Counted from the first letter of the stretch, positions 50,904-58,985 are shown. The stretch: DNA of 64,000 bases from Bacillota bacterium (GCA_013177945.1 JABLXW010000011.1:62001-126000), one strand, 5' to 3'. Notes: a model not told the origin generated them from the letters alone. Made by a program: numbers and translations.

Positions 50904-51215
50904 TCATAGAAATTCCTCCCGGAGGCCGGCATCAAAATCCCGGTAGAGATTCTTCAGGTCAGGCTCAAAATCACAATAGCGGCGAATGACCCACTCCTTG
51001 AAATCGGCTAAACGTATTTCGTCCCTGACGTAGAGGGGTCGCCCGGTTTCCAGGACCCGCATCTGCAGGGTTACCGGAACCTGCTGCAGATTTATCAGGT
51101 TAATATCTTCACTTTGTCCGATGTGGCACAGCTCATCCAGTAAATCTAGCTCGCGCCTGTAGCTCCAGGAAGTTTGCGGCATCGGCAAGACCGCAAAATC
51201 GACATCCGGGATTGG
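50904..51215 (-). pseudogene. Remnant of an MntA-type nucleotidyltransferase (antitoxin family)
   Basis: The readable part begins VDFAVLPMPQTSW and runs through RELDLLDELCHIGQSEDINLINL, TLQMRVLETGRPLYVRDE, and YCDFEPDLKNLYRDFD, the C-terminal two thirds of the MNT-domain protein of HEPN-MNT (type VII) toxin-antitoxin pairs. The essential GSxARG...SD segment that should precede VDF is absent; upstream bases give no relevant protein and contain the terminator of the next gene. No HEPN toxin is adjacent. I therefore read it as a decayed gene. Upstream in-frame codons to 51338 are not part of it. Confidence 0.7.
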
Positions 51216-51267
51216 GGGAGGTATCGGCAGAGACCACCGGCAAGACTGGAAGCCCGGAAGGAAGGGA

Positions 51268-51302
51268 AAAGCAAAAGGCGGGAAGGAGAGGATGTTCCCG
51301 CC
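51268..51302 (-). terminator. Terminator of the small Cys-protein gene
   Basis: On the minus strand, stem GGCGGGAA / TTCCCGCC with a 10-base loop, followed by TTTTGCTTTT. It lies directly after the 51311-51487 gene. Confidence 0.8.
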
Positions 51303-51310
51303 AGAGAGAG

Positions 51311-51487
51311 CTAAACCTGATTCAGGAGAGAGCGGCACTGCTTCACGCAGTTGTCGATCTGGGTTGCGGCCTGCTGGGCCGTATTTTTTGCCTGCGGGTT
51401 CTGGATCTGGCCGGCAACCGCGCGCAGGTCGTTCGCGCTGCTTTCACATTTGGAGATGCACTGCTGGATGGTCTGGCGGATGTCCAC
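51311..51487 (-). CDS. Small helical Cys-containing protein (58 aa), spore-type candidate
   Basis: GTG 51487 is preceded by GGGAGGTGAT, an almost perfect ribosome site, 4-6 bases away, which fixes the start downstream of an in-frame GTG at 51496. The product is helical, with DIRQTIQQCISKCESSANDL and QNPQAKNTAQQAATQIDNC, then VKQCRSLLNQV: four Cys in two CxxxC-like pairs (QCISKC, NCVKQC) at the two ends, which suggests a two-helix hairpin joined by disulfides or metal. The middle recalls DUF1657-type small spore proteins, but the match is weak. It has its own sporulation-like promoter and terminator. Confidence 0.75.
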   Translation of the reverse strand: MDIRQTIQQCISKCESSANDLRAVAGQIQNPQAKNTAQQAATQIDNCVKQCRSLLNQV

Positions 51488-51522
51488 TTTTATCACCTCC
51501 CGTAGTCAGTTTGCTGCACTCT

Positions 51523-51552
51523 TAGTATCAAAGATCTGGCAGCCTCTTATAC
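51523..51552 (-). promoter_or_regulatory. Candidate sporulation promoter of the 58-aa gene
   Basis: On the minus strand, GTATAA and GATACTA with a 17-base gap, close to forespore sigma-F/G elements (GNATA ... CATNNTA). It lies about 36 bases before the start codon. Judged by eye. Confidence 0.4.
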
Positions 51553-51671
51553 CTGTTAATTCCTCCCAAAAGTTTTGAAAAAGCGGTTCAGGTCTAGAAC
51601 AAAAAGCGGAGCAATAAAATGATAAAAAAGGGCTTCCGGCGCGGGAAATTTTCAGAAAGACAGGTGAAAAG

Positions 51672-52454
51672 ATGCTCTTTTTCCTGTCCCGCCGGCGCAT
51701 GAACCTTTATGGGTTGATTCTGGGCCTGGGGATCCTTTTCGGAGGCGCAGGTATCTGGATGCGAGGTGGGGCGGCTTGGGTTGCGACCCGGAGCCTGCAG
51801 GTGCTCGCCACCGCCCCTGCAGACGGGGCGCAGGATGTTCCTCTTTATACAGAGATCCGGGTGCGCGCCGATGCACCCATCAAGAAAGCCCGTTTCGAGG
51901 TGGCCCCCCTCACCGGAAAGGGCTTGCCGGGGAGGGTGATTGTGGAGGGAGAGGCCGCGGTTTTTATTCCACATGAGCATTTTCTGCCCGGCACCGGCTA
52001 CCAGGTCCGCTGCTGGCTCCAGTCTCGAGGCGGCGGAGAAAGGGAGGAGTGCTTCTGGTTTGCAACCCGGAGGGTGACGGGAAAGTGGATCGCGGTCAGG
52101 CTCGGGAAGATTCACACCGTGACCGTATACGAAGGCCGGATGCCGGTTCGCCTGATGCTGGCATCGGGCGGAAGACCTGGGCGGGAAACGCCGCGGGGGA
52201 TATTTGCGATCCAGGACCGCGGCCAGTCCTTCTGGTCCTCCCGCTTTCAGGAAGGAGCCCTCTGGTGGGTGCGCTTCCACCGGGAGTTTTTATTCCACTC
52301 CGTTCCCCGGGATGAGGCGTGGCTGGTCAAAGAGGAAGAACACGCAAAGCTGGGGCTGCCCGCAAGCCACGGCTGCATCAGGTTGAGCGATCAGGACGCA
52401 CGGTGGCTGTACGAAAATGTGCCCGACGGGGCGCTGGTGGTGATTTACCCCTAG
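51672..52454 (+). CDS. L,D-transpeptidase (YkuD) with N-terminal Ig-like domain
   Basis: Membrane-anchored enzyme of 260 aa. One N-terminal helix (NLYGLILGLGILFGGAGIWM), an Ig-like (Big_5-type) domain, VLATAPADGAQDVPLYTEIRVRA, then the YkuD domain: FHREFLFHSVPRDE (His) and ASHGCIRLSDQDARWLYENVPDG with the catalytic Cys in SHGCIRL. It forms 3-3 cross-links or attaches wall proteins. In spore formers such enzymes often act on cortex or coat-associated wall; it precedes spmAB by 49 bases. Confidence 0.9.
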   Translation: MLFFLSRRRMNLYGLILGLGILFGGAGIWMRGGAAWVATRSLQVLATAPADGAQDVPLYTEIRVRADAPIKKARFEVAPLTGKGLPGRVIVEGEAAVFIPHEHFLPGTGYQVRCWLQSRGGGEREECFWFATRRVTGKWIAVRLGKIHTVTVYEGRMPVRLMLASGGRPGRETPRGIFAIQDRGQSFWSSRFQEGALWWVRFHREFLFHSVPRDEAWLVKEEEHAKLGLPASHGCIRLSDQDARWLYENVPDGALVVIYP

Positions 52455-52503
52455 AAGCTGACACTCCGGCGCCGGGGCGGTCCGGGGAGGAGGCCGGGAA
52501 GCG

Positions 52504-53091
52504 GTGAATCTCGTTTTTTTATTTTTGCTCTGCAGCGGGATTGTTGCGGCTGCGCTGCAGGGCCGCCCCGAGCTTGTGACGAAAGCGGCCCTGAACGGGG
52601 CTGCCGCCGGGGTGGAAAGGATCTGGGAGATTACAGGTGCCCTCTGTTTCTGGTTGGGGATCGCGCGGGTCGCCGAGAGGGCCGGGATCATCCGGGGCTT
52701 CAGCCGCCTCCTCGCTCCCTTCATCCGCCTCCTCTTCCCGGGCGTGCCGGGGAATCACCCCGCCCTGGGGTCGATTCTCCTCAACATGACGGCCAACTTT
52801 TTAGGGCTGGGAAGCGCCGCGACCCCCTTCGGGCTCCGGGCGATGCAGCAGCTTCAGGAGCTCAACCCCAGGAAAGATACCGCCAGCGAGGCGATGTGCA
52901 CCTTCCTCGTGATCAACACCTCGGCCCTCGCCCTCCCCTTTACGATGGTGGCGATCCGGGCTGCCGCCGGAGCGGAAAACCCCGCCGATATCGTCGTTCC
53001 CAGCCTCCTGGCAAACTGCGCGGCGCTCCTGGTGGCGGTGTGCGGAGACTGGTGCTGCCGGCGGTGGGCGAAGAGGCGTGGAGGCTTTTGA
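52504..53091 (+). CDS. spmA: Spore maturation protein A
   Basis: Membrane protein of 195 aa of the nucleoside-recognition (Gate) fold. ITGALCFWLGIARVAERAGI, PNHPALGSILLNMTANFLGLGSAATPFGL-like text (NMTANFLGLGSAATPFGLRA) and EAMCTFLVINTSALALPF are diagnostic. Needed with SpmB for dehydration of the spore core in Bacillus. GTG start. spmB follows without a gap (stop at 53091, start at 53092). Confidence 0.95.
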   Translation: MNLVFLFLLCSGIVAAALQGRPELVTKAALNGAAAGVERIWEITGALCFWLGIARVAERAGIIRGFSRLLAPFIRLLFPGVPGNHPALGSILLNMTANFLGLGSAATPFGLRAMQQLQELNPRKDTASEAMCTFLVINTSALALPFTMVAIRAAAGAENPADIVVPSLLANCAALLVAVCGDWCCRRWAKRRGGF

Positions 53092-53622
53092 ATGGGCGTT
53101 TTGACGGCGCTCTCTTACTGGATGCTCTTTCTTTTTATCGGCGGGGTCCTGCTGGCTGCCTCCCTGCGGGGGGTTAAAGTCTACCGGGTCTTTTTAGAAG
53201 GGGCGGCCGAAGGGTTTGCCCTGGGCGTCCGGATCCTTCCTTACATCGTCGGGATTTTTGTGGCGGTAAACGTCTTCCGGGAGGGAGGCGCCCTGCTCTG
53301 GCTGACGCGGCTCCTTGCGCCGGTGCTCAAAATCCTTGCCCTTCCCCCTCCGGTTTTCCCCCTGCTTCTCGTCCGGCCGCTGTCGGGCCCCGCCTCCCTG
53401 GGGCTGGCCCTGGAGATCTTCGCCCGGGAGGGGGTTGACTCCCTGGCGGGGCGGACTGCAGCCGCCGTGTACGGCTGCACGGAAACGACCCTCTACGTGC
53501 TCGCCCTCTACTTTGCCTCCGTTGGGGTGAAGCACCCCCGCTACAGCGTGGTCGTGGGGCTCCTCGCCGATCTCGCCGGTTTCCTGACGGCAGTCTGGCT
53601 CTGCAGGGCGCTGTTTGGCTGA
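53092..53622 (+). CDS. spmB: Spore maturation protein B
   Basis: Membrane protein of 176 aa paired with SpmA. GVKVYRVFLEGAAEGFALGVRILPYIVGIFVAVNVF, LLLVRPLSGPASLG, and YGCTETTLYVLALYFASVGVK are typical of SpmB. It should form a channel-like partner of SpmA in the mother-cell/forespore membranes. Ends about 90 bases before the Pho regulatory region. Confidence 0.95.
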   Translation: MGVLTALSYWMLFLFIGGVLLAASLRGVKVYRVFLEGAAEGFALGVRILPYIVGIFVAVNVFREGGALLWLTRLLAPVLKILALPPPVFPLLLVRPLSGPASLGLALEIFAREGVDSLAGRTAAAVYGCTETTLYVLALYFASVGVKHPRYSVVVGLLADLAGFLTAVWLCRALFG

Positions 53623-53714
53623 AAAACCCCCCGAGAAGCCTTTCCGAAAAAGCTCCCTCGACGCCTGGCTGAAAGCGAGCAGGCCCGTCCGCGGGAAAAG
53701 GGGGTTTTACAAAT

Positions 53715-53775
53715 TTTACAAAACCTTAACAAAGTTTTATTAAAACCTTTACACGGGGACAACGAACTTTTAACA
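53715..53775 (+). promoter_or_regulatory. Pho box (PhoP binding repeats) before pstS
   Basis: Hexamers TTTACA (53715), TTAACA (53726), TTATTA (53737) and TTTACA (53748) are spaced exactly 11 bases apart, and TTAACA (53770) keeps the same phase. This is the direct-repeat pattern bound by PhoP in Firmicutes. A -10 box, TATACT, is at 53811-53816. It predicts phosphate-starvation control of pstSCA. Confidence 0.85.
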
Positions 53776-53810
53776 TTCAGCCTGTATCATCTTCTCAGGC
53801 GGGCATGCAG

Positions 53811-53816
53811 TATACT
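53811..53816 (+). promoter_or_regulatory. pstS -10 box
   Basis: TATACT 36 bases downstream of the last PhoP hexamer and 30 bases before the pstS start. No good -35 is present, as expected of an activator-dependent promoter. Confidence 0.6.
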
Positions 53817-53845
53817 CAAAGAGAGGGTTGAAGGAGGATTTCAGG

Positions 53846-54667
53846 ATGAGATCTGTGGTGCAGGTTAAGTGGGTGGCGCTGCCTCTCGCGGTTTTCTTTG
53901 TGCTTGGGGCCGCGGCGGGGTGCGCGAAGCGGACTCAAGGGTTGAGCGGCTCCATCAGCATCGCGGGTTCGACTTCGGTGCAGCCGCTCTCCGAAGAGCT
54001 GGCAAACGCCTTTATGGAGAAGAACCCGGGTGTCAGAGTCATTGTTGCCGGAGGCGGTTCCGGTGCAGGCATTAAGGCCGCCCAGGAGGGAACCGCAGAC
54101 ATCGGCTCCTCCTCCCGGGAGCTGAAACCCGAGGAAAAGGGCACTGTTAAGGAATTCATGATTGCGAAGGACGGAATTGCAGTTGTCGTCCACCCCGGGA
54201 ATCCCGTGAAAGAGCTGACCCTGGATCAGGTGCGGAAGATCTTCGCCGGGGAGATCACCAACTGGAAGGATGTCGGAGGAAAGGACGCGGCCATTAACGT
54301 TTTTACCCGGGAAGAGGGGTCGGGAACGCGTGGCGCCTTTGAAGAGATTGTGATGAAAGACAGGAAGATCAGCGGCAAGGCCGCCGTTCAGCAGTCGACC
54401 GGGGCCGTCCGGACCGCGGTTGCCGGAGATCCCAACGGGATCGGGTACATTTCCCTGGGGAGCGTCAACGAAGCGGTGAAGGTCCTCGCCGTTGATGGAG
54501 TAAAGCCCGGCAAGGAGACGGTTCTCGACGGCTCCTACAAGATTTCCCGTCCCTTCCTCTACCTGACGAAGGATGAGCCTGCCGGTCTGACCAGGGCGTT
54601 TATCGATTTCGTGCTCGGCCCCGAGGGCCAGGCAATTGTGGGGCAGGAATTCATCCCGGTCAGGTAG
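53846..54667 (+). CDS. pstS: Phosphate ABC transporter substrate-binding lipoprotein PstS
   Basis: Phosphate-binding lipoprotein of 273 aa: signal peptide WVALPLAVFFVLGAAAGC, lipobox AAGC. Phosphate-site motifs: SIAGSTSVQPLSEELANAF, GGGSGAGIKAAQEGTADIGSSS, and FTREEGSGTRGAFEEIV. ATG 53846 follows GGAGG; TTG 53828 lies before it. It is the first gene after the Pho box and is separated from pstC by a strong hairpin. Confidence 0.95.
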   Translation: MRSVVQVKWVALPLAVFFVLGAAAGCAKRTQGLSGSISIAGSTSVQPLSEELANAFMEKNPGVRVIVAGGGSGAGIKAAQEGTADIGSSSRELKPEEKGTVKEFMIAKDGIAVVVHPGNPVKELTLDQVRKIFAGEITNWKDVGGKDAAINVFTREEGSGTRGAFEEIVMKDRKISGKAAVQQSTGAVRTAVAGDPNGIGYISLGSVNEAVKVLAVDGVKPGKETVLDGSYKISRPFLYLTKDEPAGLTRAFIDFVLGPEGQAIVGQEFIPVR

Positions 54668-54709
54668 CACTTAAAGATGCGGGCTTGTAAAAAATACATT
54701 TCCCCGCCT

Positions 54710-54737
54710 GGGGGAAAGCAGCCTCCTGCTTTCCCCC
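54710..54737 (+). terminator. Hairpin between pstS and pstC
   Basis: Perfect 12-base stem GGGGGAAAGCAG / CTGCTTTCCCCC with a four-base loop and no T-run. It most likely protects the pstS mRNA 3' end and keeps PstS in excess over the permeases. Confidence 0.7.
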
Positions 54738-54796
54738 GCAAGCTCTGCTTCAGGCAGGGACGCCCGGGACTGTTGAGGAAATTCAGGAGGTTGAAA

Positions 54797-55690
54797 ATGA
54801 GGCGCCGTTTTTGCGAACAGGTTTACCCCTTCTTGCTCCTTCTCTGCGCCTTTACTTCGATCGTTGTGGTGGTGCTGGTAGGGGTTTTTGTCTTTCTTGA
54901 GGGGTATCCGGTGCTCCAGAAAACAGGTTTTTTTCCTTTTCTCTTCGGCCAGAGGTGGCTCCCCAGAGAGGAAGTATTCGGGATTCTCCCAATGGTTGTG
55001 GGCACCCTTGCGGTGACCTTCGGCGCTCTCCTGCTGGGGGTCCCTCTTGCCCTGGCGACGGCGATTTTTCTGGCCGAGTTTGCCCCTCCCCTCGCCGCCC
55101 TCTGGACGCGCCGGGCGATTGAGCTTCTGGCAGGAATTCCCTCGGTTGTTTACGGCCTTTTCGGAATGACGGTGATTGTGCCCCTGGTGCGCTGCGCTGC
55201 CGTGAACTGGTTTGGCCCCTGGCTTGCCCCGGAGATGAAGATGGGGTACGGGATTGTCGCAGCCTCCCTGGTCCTTGCCATCATGATTCTCCCGACGGTT
55301 GTAAACATTTCGGAGGATGCCCTCCGCGCCGTTCCCCGCGAGTATGCCGAAGGCTCCTTTGCCCTTGGTGCAACCCACTGGCAGACCATTGTGCACTGCC
55401 TGCTCCCGGCGGCGCGCTCCGGGATCACGGCAGGCGTTATGCTGGGGATGGGGCGGGCGATCGGCGAAACGATGGCCGTTTTAATGGTGGCCGGAAACGC
55501 CCCGGCCCTGCCGCGCTCGATCTTTTCCCCGGTGCGCACCCTGAGCGGGAACATCGGGCTTGAGATGGGGTACGCCTCGGGCTCCCACGCCCAGGCCCTC
55601 TTCGCCACAGGGGTTGTCTTGTTTCTCGTGATCATGCTCCTGAACAGCTTTGCCCTGCTGCTCACGGGAAGGAGGGCGAGAACGGCATGA
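54797..55690 (+). CDS. pstC: Phosphate ABC transporter permease PstC
   Basis: Permease of 297 aa with six predicted helices. IFLAEFAPPLAALWTRRAIELLAGIPSVVYGLFGMTVI is the diagnostic PstC/PstA segment, with EGSFALGATHWQTIVHCLLPAA (ATPase-contact loop). ATG 54797 has AGGAGG at 7 bases. Overlaps pstA by 4 bases. Confidence 0.95.
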   Translation: MRRRFCEQVYPFLLLLCAFTSIVVVVLVGVFVFLEGYPVLQKTGFFPFLFGQRWLPREEVFGILPMVVGTLAVTFGALLLGVPLALATAIFLAEFAPPLAALWTRRAIELLAGIPSVVYGLFGMTVIVPLVRCAAVNWFGPWLAPEMKMGYGIVAASLVLAIMILPTVVNISEDALRAVPREYAEGSFALGATHWQTIVHCLLPAARSGITAGVMLGMGRAIGETMAVLMVAGNAPALPRSIFSPVRTLSGNIGLEMGYASGSHAQALFATGVVLFLVIMLLNSFALLLTGRRARTA

Positions 55691-56547
55691 TCGGGGCGAG
55701 GGCCCAGGAGAGGCTGGCGAAGATCGCCGTCTGGACGGCGGCGATGCTGACGGTGCTCGTTCTGATTCTGATTCTCGGCTACATTCTGGTTCAGGGCGCG
55801 GGCCGGCTCAGCCTCTCCTTCCTCCTGGAGAACCCCCGGCGCATGGGGAGCGAGGGAGGGATCTTCTCCCCGCTGGTCGGCACCCTTTACTTTACGCTTC
55901 TCACCATCCTCCTGGCAGCCCCGGTGGGGGTGGGGGCGGCCATTTTCCTCACCGAATACACCCGCCCCGGGCCTTTCGTGAAGGCAGTTCGCTTCGCCAC
56001 CGATGCCCTTGCGGGGATTCCTTCGATCGTCATCGGCCTCTTCGGCTTTGCCTTCTTCGTCGTTCTGCTCAAGCCCTACACCGGGGGCTGGTCGATTCTC
56101 TCCGGCGCCCTCACCGCCTTCTGCATGATTCTCCCGACCATCGTCCGCACCGCCGAGGAGGCAATTCAAGCCGTACCCGACAGCTACCGGGAGGGGAGCC
56201 TTGCCCTCGGCGTGAGCAGGTGGCAGACGGTTGTCTGGGTTGTTTTGCCCAGCGCCCTGCCGGGAATCCTGACGGGGATTCTCCTGAGCGTGGGCCGGAT
56301 TGTTGGGGAAACCGCTCCTCTCCTCCTGACCCTGGGCGGCTCGCTCCTGCTTCCCCATACCATCTTCGATCCCGCAAGGACGCTTTCCATGCACCTCTAC
56401 CTTGTGGCGATGGAAACCGGCTGCTTCCCGGTGGCTTTCGGGACCGGAGCGGTTCTCATCTTCGTCATCCTCTCTTTGAACATTTTCAGCTACCTGCTCG
56501 TCCGGCATCTGGTCAGGCGGGCGGGCGGGGCCCTGCACGGAAAATGA
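55687..56547 (+). CDS. pstA: Phosphate ABC transporter permease PstA
   Basis: Permease of 286 aa. IFLTEYTRPGPFVKAVRFATDALAGIPSIVIGLFGFAFFV and LALGVSRWQTVVWVVLPSALPGILTGILL are typical of PstA. It forms the channel with PstC. The ATPase PstB and the regulator PhoU, which normally follow, are missing: the next genes are the cobalamin operon, so PstB must be encoded elsewhere if the transporter works. Confidence 0.95.
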   Translation: MIGARAQERLAKIAVWTAAMLTVLVLILILGYILVQGAGRLSLSFLLENPRRMGSEGGIFSPLVGTLYFTLLTILLAAPVGVGAAIFLTEYTRPGPFVKAVRFATDALAGIPSIVIGLFGFAFFVVLLKPYTGGWSILSGALTAFCMILPTIVRTAEEAIQAVPDSYREGSLALGVSRWQTVVWVVLPSALPGILTGILLSVGRIVGETAPLLLTLGGSLLLPHTIFDPARTLSMHLYLVAMETGCFPVAFGTGAVLIFVILSLNIFSYLLVRHLVRRAGGALHGK

Positions 56548-56629
56548 TGATTTTTTTGGTCTGGAAGCAGGAGATCGACCCTGCAGGGCGAATAGATTTC
56601 ATACGGCAAATTATATAGCAAAAAAAACA

Positions 56630-57010
56630 GGGAACAGGTGCCCTTTGCACGGGCTGAAAAGGGAAGTCCGGACCCCTGCACTCAATGAGAATGCAGCTCT
56701 TTTAATATGCTTGCAGCCCAACGCACCTGGAAGTCGATGCAGGTCCTGGTGCGCTGCGTTGAGTGCGGGGGGAAAGGCGCGGTCCCGCCACTGTGAGGGG
56801 GAGCCTCTCTACAAAAGCCACTGCCTCACACTCAATGCAGCTTGGGCAGAAGGACGGATTCTTGCCGCAGCCCAAATTCGTGCTGCAGCAAAACTGTTTT
56901 ATGTCTCGAGCACCGCTGAGTGCGGGGTGGGAAGGGGTAGAGAGGGCGAGGAACCCGAGCCAGGAGACCTGCCTGTTTCCTCACACCGAAACCCTACGCG
57001 CGATAGGGAG
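56630..57010 (+). promoter_or_regulatory. Cobalamin riboswitch with two large stem insertions
   Basis: Core parts: GGTGCCC (56637), AAAAGGGAAGTCCGG (56657-56671), GCGCGGTCCCGCCACTGT (56777-56794), GCCACTG (56817), GGGAAGG (56929), and the B12 box GCCAGGAGACCTGCCTG (56959-56975), followed by hairpin CCCTA-N7-TAGGG (56992-57008). All match the cobalamin aptamer. Two regions are far longer than usual: 56672-56776 and 56824-56928 (about 100 bases each, normally 10-30), and both carry CACTCAATG ... TGAGTGCGGGG. It lies before cbiM and should reduce the operon when cobalamin is plentiful. Confidence 0.92.
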
Positions 57011-57128
57011 GTGGGATGGATGGCGCTGTCGATCTGCCTCAGTCCGTAGGGCTGGGGCTTTCAATTTCTGCGCTGAATCAGATGCCGGGTTGAACAAGTG
57101 CTGGATCACTACAAAGGAGGCTTTAAAA

Positions 57129-57830
57129 ATGCACATTGCCGAAGGAATGCTGCCCCTCGGCTGGGCGGCTGCCTATTCAGGGGTTGCCGTGCCTTTTCTG
57201 GCCAGGGGGATTTGGGATTACGTGCGCCTCGCGGCGCGGGAGCCCTCCGTCAGGCAGATGGTGGGGGCGCTTACGGCAGCGGTTTTTATTATTTCCCTCC
57301 TGCCGGTTCCCGTCCCGATCACCGGCACCTGCTCGCACCCGGGGGGAACCCCCCTTGCCGCGATTCTGGCCGGCCCCTGGCTCGCGACGGTGATGGCCTT
57401 CATCGCCCTGCTTTTTCAGGCGCTTTTTCTTGCCCACGGCGGCCTCACCACCCTGGGGGCGAACACCCTGACGATGGGGCTCTTCGGGGGGCTGGTGGGC
57501 TACCTGGTTTTCCGGGGGCTGCGGCGGCTCGGCCTTAACCTGACCTGGGCAGCCGGCTGCGCGGGTTTCCTGGGGGATTTGAGCATTTACGTGGGAAGCT
57601 CTTTCCAGCTCGCCCTCGCCATTCACGGCACCACACCCTGGCCCCGGGTCTGGGGGGTTATCTTTGCGGCCTACCTTCCCACCCAGCTGCCCCTCGCCCT
57701 GCTGGAGGGGATCTTTACGGGGCTGGTGGTCGGCTACGTGGCGGCCCGCCGGTCGGATCTGCTGGTCCGGCTCGGCTATGCCCTGGCGCCGTTGCAGGCC
57801 CCGGTTCCGGAAGGAGGGAAGCCCTCGTGA
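57129..57830 (+). CDS. cbiM: Cobalt ECF transporter S component CbiM
   Basis: Membrane protein of 233 aa that binds Co(II). The N-terminal MHIAEGMLP, whose amino group and His2 help bind the metal, and LLPVPVPITGTCSHPGGTPLAAIL plus ALFLAHGGLTTLGANTLTMG identify CbiM. ATG 57129 has AAAGGAGG just upstream. First gene of the operon; overlaps cbiN by 4 bases. Confidence 0.96.
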   Translation: MHIAEGMLPLGWAAAYSGVAVPFLARGIWDYVRLAAREPSVRQMVGALTAAVFIISLLPVPVPITGTCSHPGGTPLAAILAGPWLATVMAFIALLFQALFLAHGGLTTLGANTLTMGLFGGLVGYLVFRGLRRLGLNLTWAAGCAGFLGDLSIYVGSSFQLALAIHGTTPWPRVWGVIFAAYLPTQLPLALLEGIFTGLVVGYVAARRSDLLVRLGYALAPLQAPVPEGGKPS

Positions 57831-58147
57831 GCAAAAACCGGATTGCCCTGGTCCTGCTGGCGGGAATCGCGGCGCTGCTGCTGGGAGCCGTTTTTTACAG
57901 CAGCCACGAGTTTCCGGGTGCAGACGAGCAGATCGGCGCGGTTGCAGAAAAGTACGCCCGGGAGGTGGGAGTTGGGGAGCATCCTCCCCTCATCAACACC
58001 GACCGGGGAGACCTGCTCCTCTTCCTTTTCGCCCTTTCGGGGCTCACGGCGGGGTTTTACCTGGGCTACCAGTGGCGGGAGCTTTTCGGCAGGGAGGGAG
58101 CGGACGGGGGCTCCTGCGGGGGCCTGTCGGCCCCGGGAAGGGAGTAG
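57827..58147 (+). CDS. cbiN: Cobalt transporter accessory protein CbiN
   Basis: Small membrane protein of 106 aa with two helices (RIALVLLAGIAALLLGAVFYS and LLLFLFALSGLTAGFYLGY) and the extracytoplasmic FPGADEQIGAVAEKY between them, the pattern of CbiN, which helps CbiM load cobalt. Overlaps cbiM by four bases. The C-terminal tail is longer than usual. Confidence 0.93.
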   Translation: MSKNRIALVLLAGIAALLLGAVFYSSHEFPGADEQIGAVAEKYAREVGVGEHPPLINTDRGDLLLFLFALSGLTAGFYLGYQWRELFGREGADGGSCGGLSAPGRE

Positions 58148-58156
58148 TGGTTTGCG

Positions 58157-58957
58157 GTGGAAGAGTTTTTTGGAGATGAGCAGAAGAGCCTTTTTTGGGA
58201 AAAGGTGGACGCCAGGGCGAAGCTTTTCCTGGTCGTGCTTTTGCTGGGGATCGTTGTGAGCGCAAGAAACTTTTGTGCTCCGGCAGCCTGCTGCCTTTTC
58301 ATGCTGCTGCTCCTCTCCTTTCAGGTGCCCCTGCCTCTTCTTCTGCGGCGGCAGCTGCCGGTTCTCTTGATGGCCTTCTTTCTCTTCGTGACCCAGGTGT
58401 TCTGGTACGGCACAACCCCCCTCTTTAACCTGGGCTGGGGCGGGGCGGCGCTGACCGGCTACCGGGAGGGGATCGAACGGGGGGTTCTCCTGGCGGCGCG
58501 CCTCCTGGGAGGCTTTTCTCTGCTTCTTTTCCTGAACACGACCACCCAGGTGAAGGATCTCCTGGCGGCAGCCCGGTGGTTCCGGGTGCCGCCTCCCTGC
58601 CTGGAAATCGCAGTTTCCGCCTACCGGGCGGTGCACCTCCTGGCGGAGGAGATCCCCCTTGTCTACCGCGCCCAGCGCCTCAGGTTAAACTACGTCGGGT
58701 GGCGCCGGGGGCTGCGCAGCATCGGGATGCTGGGGGGAATTGTTCTCACGCGCGCCCTCGACCGGGGCGAGGCGCTGGCCCGCGCCCTGGAGAGCCGGGG
58801 GTGCCGGGAGCTCTGGCCGGGAGCGCCGGGAGAAGGGAGGGGCGCGGCCGGGGCAACCCTTCTGGTTTTGGGGCTGGGGGCCTGCCTGGGCCTTGCCCTG
58901 ATCCTCCTGGGATTCTGCCAGCCCAGCCCCGGTCCCGGGCCTTGCAGGATTTTTTGA
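58157..58957 (+). CDS. cbiQ: Energy-coupling factor transmembrane protein CbiQ
   Basis: Transmembrane (T) component of 266 aa linking the ATPase CbiO to CbiM. DARAKLFLVVLLLGIVVSA and the ARG-type motifs RAQRLRLNY and ALARALESRGCRE, which insert into the ATPase grooves, are typical. GTG start at 58157, 9 bases after cbiN. The next gene starts 28 bases downstream. Confidence 0.93.
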   Translation: MEEFFGDEQKSLFWEKVDARAKLFLVVLLLGIVVSARNFCAPAACCLFMLLLLSFQVPLPLLLRRQLPVLLMAFFLFVTQVFWYGTTPLFNLGWGGAALTGYREGIERGVLLAARLLGGFSLLLFLNTTTQVKDLLAAARWFRVPPPCLEIAVSAYRAVHLLAEEIPLVYRAQRLRLNYVGWRRGLRSIGMLGGIVLTRALDRGEALARALESRGCRELWPGAPGEGRGAAGATLLVLGLGACLGLALILLGFCQPSPGPGPCRIF

Positions 58958-58985
58958 AAAAACTGAGGAATCAAGGTGAAGGATT

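Noticed and set aside
51216-51338. N-terminal extension of the MNT remnant up to 51338
   Set aside because: It contains the terminator and 3' end of the 58-aa gene, and its text (Pro/Phe-rich) is not like the family.
56763-57128. A longer cbiM starting within the riboswitch
   Set aside because: This region is the cobalamin aptamer; MHIAEGMLP at 57129 with AAAGGAGG is the true start.
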